A stretch of DNA of 64,000 bases from positions 55,399,840 to 55,463,839 of the forward strand of contig JAVMKO010000002.1 of assembly GCA_032164245.1 (NCBI GenBank), given 5' to 3'. Of this stretch, positions 57,155 through 64,000 are shown one piece after another. A program made the position numbers and the translations under genes. Source of the stretch: Sternotherus odoratus (Eukaryota; Chordata; Testudines; Kinosternidae). A model generated the notes under the pieces. That model made no database searches. It saw only the letters and a program-made list of their open reading frames with translations, and had not been told where the DNA came from. The first letter of the stretch is position 1. Every line of letters begins with the position of its first letter.

Positions 57155-58278
57155 TCCTTGATAAAATTAAGATTGAACTTTAGTCGGCATTATATCAGGC
57201 TCATAAAACAGGAGAAAAACTCCTATTTACCTTAGTGGAAGTTGGATTGGGGCTGTAAACCCCTTGGGTTTCAGCAACTAAATTTTAATACAAACATTTT
57301 GATCAGTCCCAGGCTAAATGTCAGTCCCTAAATTGAAGGCAGGCAGCAGTAGTATGAGCTCAGGCAGAGACAGTCAGCTCTATCCTTGCCAATCATGACA
57401 CAGTGTCCATAGACCTTTTCTCATGAAAGGTTTCTCAAAATACAAAGAAACAAAGCCCCCAAACCCAAAGATGCCCAACAAATTGAGTATTGTATCTACA
57501 CAAAACTGACTGTTCTTTTGGTCTTTCTGAATGAAAAGCAGAGATGAGCCCAAGCCACAAATTTAAGATCCAGTCAAAGGTGTGAATTTTCCCAGAGTTT
57601 GGGAATCGTGATTTGGTTCTGGCCTGCCCACCTCTAAGCCTTTAGCAAAAATGAATGTTAAGTCCTTTGAGGCACTGATATTTAAGTCTCTGTTAAAGAA
57701 TAAAAAGCACTAAGGGGAAAGACTATGTGATTTGGTAGAATAACACCTAGCAACACGATTTACTTCTCACTGGTGACAACTGCTTGGATTTTGGTTTGCT
57801 CAGGCATGAAAATTTTAGAGGATCTATCTATCTATCTCTTTCTTTGATTTTCAGTTTAGATCTCAAACTATGATATCTTCCCCCGCCCCATCTTAGCCTT
57901 TCTCTCTGGCACCCAATTATCTGCAATCATAGCTCTTAAACTGGAGGCAGGACAAAAATGTTTCCAGTGCACCACTTGCTACTGAGGAATCTGTCAGCCT
58001 CTTGTCAAGCATGGGAAATGGGCTGTCCAGTGAAGAGAACCATAGGATGGGGATCATTGTGCTCTAAATCTGAGTTTTGTTAATAGAACCATTTGTTGAA
58101 GTCCAGAGTCTGTCCAAACTGTTGATTTTAGATATCCCAAAAGACATTATTCACCAGCAGAAGCCACATAGTAAGATCACGTTACATTTAGCTTAATCCC
58201 CTTCCCATCATGAAGTTATAGAATTTTGCTGAAAGCTGTGGGAATACAATTTTGTCAAACCTTTGGCACTGAGAAAAC
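57155..58278. other. Intergenic, no gene seen
   Basis: No supported exon or delimited repeat. Confidence 0.4.
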
Positions 58279-59392
58279 TGTGATGGGTTTGCTCACAGAA
58301 ACCCCCCTTGGGACTGTCAGCTGATGTGCTGCAATTACTCTGAGCCCGTTTTCTTGCCACAACCCAGACCCAGGGTCTGAACCACGCCCCCGAAGCTGCA
58401 GACTTAACTGAAAATATGCTCAGCAAGTACTCCCATCTCCAGCACCCAGACACCCAGCTCCCAATAGGATCCAACCCCCAAATAAATCAGTTTTACTCTG
58501 TATAAAGCTCATAGAGGGTAAACTCAAATTGTCCACCCTCTGTAACGTTGGTGGATCAAACAGCTGTACAGATCTCTCTGCCAGGTATTCATTGCTTACT
58601 CTGGGCTAATTAATAAACAAAAGTGATTTTATTAAATATAAAAAGTAGGATTTAAGTGACTTCCAGTAACAACAGACAGAACAATGTAAGTTACCAACCA
58701 AAATAAAACAAAACAATCAAGTCCTAAGCCTAATACCGTAAAAAACTGAATACAGATAAATCTCGCTCTTAGAGAAGTTCCAAGAAGCTTCTTTCACAGA
58801 CTAGACTTCTTCCTAGTCTGGGATCAATCCTTTTCCCCGGTACAGTCCTTGTTAGTTCCAGCTCAGGTGGTAACTAGGGGATTTCTCATGACTGGCAGCC
58901 ACCTTTGTTCTGTTCCACCCCCTTTTATAGCTCTGGCACAAGGTGAGAATCCTTTGTCTTTCTCTGGATTCTCACCTCTTCTTCTAAATGGAAAAGCACC
59001 ACGTTAAAGATGGATTCCGGTATCATGTGACATGTTCACATGTCCTGTGAGCCCCCCACCATTCTTCCAGGATTGGCCTGCACGTATGCAGTGTAGGCTT
59101 GCAGGTAAACAGAGCCATCTGCCGTCAACTGTCCTAGTTAATGGGAGCCATCAAGATTCTAAACCACCATTAATGGCCCACACTTTGCAACAGGACCTCA
59201 GAGTTATATTTTATATTCCTAGTTTCAGATAAGAGAGATACATTCACACAGATTGAATGAACACACACAGTAGATTATAAGCTTTGTAATGATACCTTAC
59301 AAGAGTATGCTTTTGCATGAAGAATATTCCAGTTGCATTATATTCACAATCATTAGCATATTCCCATAAAACATATGGAGTGCAACGTCACA
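58279..59392 (-). mobile_element. Solo LTR (family A), intact, 1.11 kb
   Basis: It starts TGTGATGGG and ends AACGTCACA. The flanks AAAAC and CAAAC form a 5-bp duplication with one mismatch. On the - strand a TATAAAAG box (near 58924) precedes AATAAA (near 58630), giving U3-R order. It aligns with 33135-35605 after that copy's inserts are removed. No viral genes remain. Confidence 0.85.
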
Positions 59393-59397
59393 CAAAC

Positions 59398-60341
59398 TAC
59401 TAAGCTATTGCTGTATTACAAAGAGCCTTATAGTATATTATAATTAGCCTGTCATCCTGCCCCTCTGTTGTTCAGTTACTCATGCTTGACTAGTGAACAG
59501 TATGCCTATGTTGGGGACTGGCATGCTTACATAGCCAATGGGAACAGGTTGGGAGTCTGCTGGACAGACTCTATTGTCTGTAGAACTATGCAAATCAGAT
59601 ATCATGGCAGCTCCAGCCAATTGCAGTGTTTACACATCAACTTCCAAGATTCATGAGGAAGGGCTAAATAAACAATTACACTGAAAAAACTCCCATTTTG
59701 CCCATCACCTGTATGTATACAACTGCTGCTGCGATATCCTTGCACTTATCTTCCTCCTGTCCCCACCCTTTGTAAGCTGAATATAAGGAACATACACAGT
59801 GGCCTAGTGTACAGCTGCATGGTTTCTACTTGCTGGTTATATGGTTCACTGAATAGCAGGTGTGCTTGAAGGGAGACCAAATGTGTTTCAGAGCAAAAGT
59901 ACATGAGACTAATAATAAAGGGGGTTGGATTCCTTAGTAGGTTAGCATCTATGACTAGAGGTTGCTAAGGACACTGCTAGCCAGGGTAAAGAGAATCCAG
60001 GTGTTGTGTGCAGGGGACTGCCAGAGGGTTAGTATGACCAGAGGCCATCGCATTCACCTTCCCCCAGCCTGAAAACCTGAGTGGGGAGGGGCAGGCATTG
60101 TGTCTCTTTTTGCCTGGGTAGTGGGGCACAACCAAAAATTGTGACTCAAGGGGGTGCAGGGAGGCTCAGCTCAAAAAGTTTAAAAACTGCTTCCTGAATA
60201 CCTCCAAAGATATCATTAATAAATACAAATGCATGATGTATTTTCTCTGAGCTCTTTAATCTTGAAGTAAAGACTTTTACTCAGATGTTACAAAGCTCTT
60301 AATTAGAAGTCCATTTAAAATAAAGAAAGGGTGACAACATG
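59398..60341. other. Intergenic, no gene seen
   Basis: A possible hAT remnant (AAAAGTTTAAAAACTGC) lies near 60174. Otherwise nothing is supported. Confidence 0.4.
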
Positions 60342-60968
60342 TACCGTATTTTTCGTCATATTGGACGCTCCGGCGTATAAGACGCCCCCGACTTTTAAAG
60401 TAAAAAAGCCGGGAAAAAAAAAAACAAAAAACCCCCACCACACACAAAAAGCGCCCCGGTTCCCCCCTCCCCGCCGCGGGCGGGCTGCCGGGGGCGCCCC
60501 GGTTCCCCCCTCCCCACCGCGGGCGGGCTGCCGGGGGCGCCCCGGTTCCTCCCTCCCCGCCACGGGGAGGGGGGAACCGGGGCGCCGCCGGCAGCCTGCC
60601 CGCGGCGGGGAGGGGGGAACCGGGGCGCCGCCGGCAGCCCGCCCGCGGCGGGGAGGGGGGAACCGGGGCGCCCCCGGCAGCCCGCCCGCGGCGGGGAGGG
60701 GGGAACCGGGGCGCCCCCGGCAGCCCGCCCGCGGCGGGGAGGGGGGAACTGGGGCGCCGCCGGCAGCCCGCCCGCGGCGGGGAGGGGGGAACCGGGGCGC
60801 CCCCGGCAGCCCGCCCGCGGCGGGGAGGGGGGGAACCGGGGCGCACGCACTGTTTTTTTTTTTTTTGTGATGGGGCGAATAGGTATATTCGCCCTATAAG
60901 ACGCAGCAACTTTTTCCCCCCCGTTTTGGGGAAGAAAAAGTGCGTCTTATAGGGCGAAAAATACGGTA
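60342..60968. mobile_element. MITE with TACCGTATTTTTCG ends and GC-rich palindrome
   Basis: The ends TACCGTATTTTTCG and CGAAAAATACGGTA are inverted. Subterminal GTATAAGACGC on the left is matched by GCGTCTTATAGG on the right. The interior (60452-60842) is a head-to-head array of a 43-bp GC-rich monomer. The TA at each border may be the target duplication. Confidence 0.85.
60452..60842. repeat. Head-to-head array of a 43-bp GC-rich monomer
   Basis: About 2.5 units run in one orientation (60452-60560), then six in the other, with GCGCC starts at 60582, 60625, 60668, 60711, 60754 and 60797, exactly 43 bp apart. The unit reads GCGCC(G/C)CCGGCAGCCCG.. and then GGGGAACCGGG. Long open frames on both strands here are repeat artefacts. 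Confidence 0.9.
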
Positions 60969-61372
60969 GTTGTTATATGCCTTTGAACAACCCTGAAAAA
61001 TGAAAACCTATTTCTTTTATGTAACCACAGTTCCTTATGCATCAAAGTTCAATTTGTTATCATTATCTGTGCACTGCTTATATTTTATTAGGGATGGACG
61101 TGAAGCTAATCCTTGAATCCAAACATGCCTAAATTTTAGAGTGGTTCAGATCTACATCAGCACTCTGACTTGGAAATATCTATTTTATGTACCAAGTATT
61201 TAGGTCCAGTATTTAAAATAATTGCTTTAAACATATTTCCTTTCTCCCTCACCCCAAATACACAACACTCACCATGCAAAACACACAAACAACTGCTTCT
61301 TTGTCATAACATAAAAGAGAATAATAGAATATGAAAAAGTTGTCTGGGACATATTTAGCTTAAAATCTTCTC

Positions 61373-62874
61373 TTTATTGATTAGCACACACAATGTATTT
61401 ATGATTGTTTAAATCATGCAGATATTTGTCTTATAAAACATTTGACCTCATATGGTTGCAAATGATTGAAAATTACTTATAGTTGGAAATGCCTACTTTG
61501 AGGTAAGAATTTAAAATAAATTCTACTGACCCAGGGTGAGCTAAGTATAGTGAAATAAGTTTTCAAGTTTTTGGGAAATAATATTAAAGACAATATTCTA
61601 TACATACAGGCACATGGGATGTATCCCATTCTCCTCATCTAAGGTTTGTTCCTCTCATTTTGAGTCATCATTGACTCACATTATGCAGCTTTATATCTGT
61701 GGCTGTATAAATACAGGAGCCCATTTTCCATTTCACATTATTTCTATCTGAATTGCAGAATGCAGGATTAAACTCTCTGAAAAGAATATATTTTCAAAGA
61801 ATTGCCATGGTTTAATCACGCAGCTGCCAGTAAGAATAAAGAAAATTGCATAACTAAATCCCCACTGCACTACTTTGAAAATTTAACACTTTTGGCCAAA
61901 ATATCAAATATGAAGAGCTAAAGTCAAGGTACAAAACTGCATGCACAATTTCTGCTTGTGTATTCAAGTGACTGCATAAAAAAGTCTTGAGTTTGTGCAA
62001 AAGATATTTGGGCACCTAAATAACTGCTTATGCATGGAATTATGTATCTGCATAGGTCTCAATTGCACATTGGTGTCTGAATGCCATCACCAAGCCAATT
62101 CTTTTGTCCATTAGTTGCTATTACTCTCTACCATTTATGTTTAAAGTAAATTCTTTCCAACATGAGAATTACAATTGGAGCATGAGTGAGAACAATATTA
62201 AATATACTCAGAAAAGGCTGAGATTTGTTTTTCTTTTGTTGCTGATCCATTCATAGTGAAGGATATAGGATTATTTACAGGAAAAATATTTATAGGTTAT
62301 TTTTTGTAATTAATTACACCGCACCAACAAAACACTACAAACAGAATATTTTAAAATCATATTATGGCATGTAAACATGTCAACTTACAAAGAGAATACT
62401 TGAAAATCTATGTGCTAAGGGAAATAAACATACCTCAACCTACTGGGTTAAGTTTTCAAAAGGCTGTTTGTCACTGCAGCATAAAACATTTCCTTAGTGC
62501 ACGACTTACCAAGTGTATAAAAAGATACTAACTCCCTGGAAAAAACTGCTTTTCTCCCCTAAAGATAGCTGAATAAAAGTGATATCTGTGTTTCTCAAGT
62601 AGCTTATTAGTTCTTGCTGTGTTTTTGGAACATATCAAGTTATACAAGCTTAGTTTTAAAACTGTAAAAAACATTTGGTGAGAAATCACTCTAAAATCTG
62701 GTTCAAATATGCTATAATTGGAAGACCGAACAGAAATAAAAACAAAACTGATCCGCGCAAGTGAAAGAAGATGTTGATTTGATTCCCTCCCTCCATACCG
62801 CTGGAAGCATCCTTGTATGACAGTTTGGCACATTACCTATCCCCAAAGGTCAGATTGCACTAACAGGTGCAAGA
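61373..62874 (-). terminator. UBXN2B: Likely UBXN2B 3' UTR and poly(A) signal
   Basis: TTTATT at 61373-61378 is AATAAA on the - strand and would give a 3' UTR of about 1.5 kb. The region is AT-rich and free of recognised mobile elements, unlike its surroundings, which fits a constrained UTR. The end is inferred from one signal. Confidence 0.4.
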
Positions 62875-63037
62875 TTACTTTAGTTGTTGAAGAATCACAG
62901 TGTTAAGTATATCTGCTTCTTGTAGTGTCAGACTTTCATCTGTTAGCTCTTTATTTGGAAATGTAGTCACAAGAACAAAGTCAACTGCTTCAAATGCAGG
63001 ATTGGACTGGATAATAAAGTCTCGAACATCCATAATC
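62875..63037 (-). CDS. UBXN2B: UBXN2B terminal coding exon (UBX domain end)
   Basis: The - strand exon begins after TTTCAACAG (acceptor at 63039-63038) with one base of a split codon. It encodes 53 residues ending LNTVILQQLK and TAA (62877-62875). The peptide holds DVRDFIIQSNPAF and VTTFPNKELTDESLTLQEAD, the last strands of the UBX domain of the p47/p37 family. UBX domains bind the N-domain of the AAA ATPase p97/VCP. UBXN2B (p37) acts with p97 in Golgi and ER membrane fusion. The ILQQLK end favours UBXN2B over NSFL1C. The position, tail to tail with CYP7A1, agrees with amniote synteny. Upstream exons lie beyond 64000. Confidence 0.88.
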
Positions 63038-63192
63038 CTGTTGAAATAAATATAATATTATATAAACAGTGAAAATGACTAATGATTTAATTTATATAGG
63101 AATCAGCTGCCAACACAATTAAAGGCAAAAAATTTGAATACTGCAAATAAAGCATGCACTATTTACAAATGCATGTTTGATTGTATACTTAT

Positions 63193-63940
63193 TGTGACAA
63201 AGTTCCTCCTCTGCCTTGATGGGTCCTGCACTTTCCGGCAGATTTGCTCGCCTCAGAGGTTCACGGAAGCCCTCAGTTTGGCCACTTTTGCAACTGGTTC
63301 AAACCTGCCATTCACTCAGTTAACTTCATCACTGGCCAGCGTGGGGGGAAAGGAAGGAGAACAATCAGCGCAGTCTCGGTTGTCCCACCTATTGGGTCGG
63401 GGACAGACCAGAGACCTTCCCCTTTGATACGACTCAAAGTCCAGGTCAACTCCTCTTGTGTCAAATAGAGAGATGGGAGAATGGGGAAACCCAGGCCCAC
63501 CCTCTACTCTGGATTCAAGCCCAGGACCCTGTGGATGGCAGCTGTCTACAATGTCTCCTGTAACAGCCACTTCCCCATAACCTCCCACCAGCACCTCCTT
63601 TGTCCTCACCACAGGACCTTCTTCCCAAAGGTGTTTGTATTCCTCAGTCCTCCAGCAGCACATCCTCTCACTAACTTACGCACCTCTCACTAACTGAATG
63701 GAGGTCTTTCTTTTAACCAAGTATGCTGATTAGCCTACCTGCCTTAATTGGTTCTAGTAGCTTCCTAATTGGCTCCAGATGTCCTAATTAGCCTGCTTGC
63801 CTTCATTGGTTTTAGCAGGTTCCTGATTATTCTGGAATAGTCCCTGTTATTATACCCAGGAAAAAGGACCTGCTTAATCTGGGGCTGATGTATCTATCTT
63901 CCACCACTCTCCTGTAGCCATCTGGCTTGACCCCGTCACA
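63193..63940 (-). mobile_element. Solo LTR (family B), copy 2, in UBXN2B intron
   Basis: It begins TGTGACAAAGTTCC and ends GACCCCGTCACA, with a perfect 4-bp duplication TTAT (63189-63192 and 63941-63944). It aligns along its length with 43757-44542. It sits 155 bp upstream (in gene sense) of the terminal exon and is in the same orientation as UBXN2B, judging by the TATA-like box of the family. Confidence 0.82.
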
Positions 63941-63944
63941 TTAT

Positions 63945-64000
63945 ATTTTGATCATATCCTCCAAATGATTAGGCTATCATTGAGGGATTCTTGCTTTCTG
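63945..64000. other. UBXN2B intron, window edge
   Basis: Intronic sequence continuing past the window. Confidence 0.5.

Noticed and set aside
62528..62833. 101-residue open frame on the - strand next to the UBX exon
   Set aside because: It lies in the presumed UBXN2B 3' UTR, has no recognisable domain, and is out of context with the exon that ends at 62875.

Overview
This is a vertebrate nuclear window, most likely from a turtle; a crocodilian is the main alternative. The call rests on a sauropsid-like CYP7A1 gene with canonical GT-AG introns and on the mix of interspersed elements: CR1 LINEs, Penelope-like elements, a PIF/Harbinger transposon with its MYB-like partner gene, several solo LTR families, hAT and Harbinger MITEs, and a Helitron. 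There is no bacterial-style gene organisation, and most open reading frames are chance frames in repeats or introns.

Two host genes are supported. CYP7A1 (cholesterol 7-alpha-hydroxylase, first enzyme of the classical bile acid pathway) is complete on the + strand. Its six coding exons lie between 16165 and 25964 and encode 514 codons, with a TATA box at 16083 and an LRH-1-type site at 15926. The last coding exon of UBXN2B lies on the - strand at 62875-63037. The two genes are tail to tail, as in other amniotes, with about 37 kb of repeat-rich sequence between them.

Layout: 1-2.3 kb, nothing recognised. 2.3-6.9 kb, a near-complete PIF/Harbinger transposon with a MYB/SANT-like gene (+) and a frameshifted DDE transposase (-). 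7.2-12.8 kb, CR1 and other LINE pieces, a Penelope-like insertion and two LTRs. 14.9-15.4 kb, a GC-rich hAT MITE upstream of CYP7A1. 16-27.4 kb, CYP7A1, including a decayed duplicate of its own TATA box and first exon in intron 1. 29-51 kb, nested MITEs, LTRs, CR1 and Penelope-like copies. 52.5-54.5 kb, a three-level nest: CR1 holding a Penelope-like element, which holds a palindromic MITE, which holds a unique GC-rich segment. 56.2-57.2 kb, a Helitron. 58.3-61 kb, a solo LTR and a second palindromic MITE. 61-64 kb, the 3' end of UBXN2B and an intronic LTR.

Many insertions could be delimited to the base from target-site duplications: 8 bp for hAT, 3 bp for Harbinger, 4-5 bp for LTRs, TA for a Tigger-like MITE, and 12 bp for all three Penelope-like copies. 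The most notable signals are the ghost CYP7A1 promoter/exon 1, the hammerhead-ribozyme-like cores in the inverted arms of the Penelope-like copies, the captured GC-rich segment in the nested MITE, and the same 43-bp GC-rich monomer inside two MITEs with different terminal repeats.
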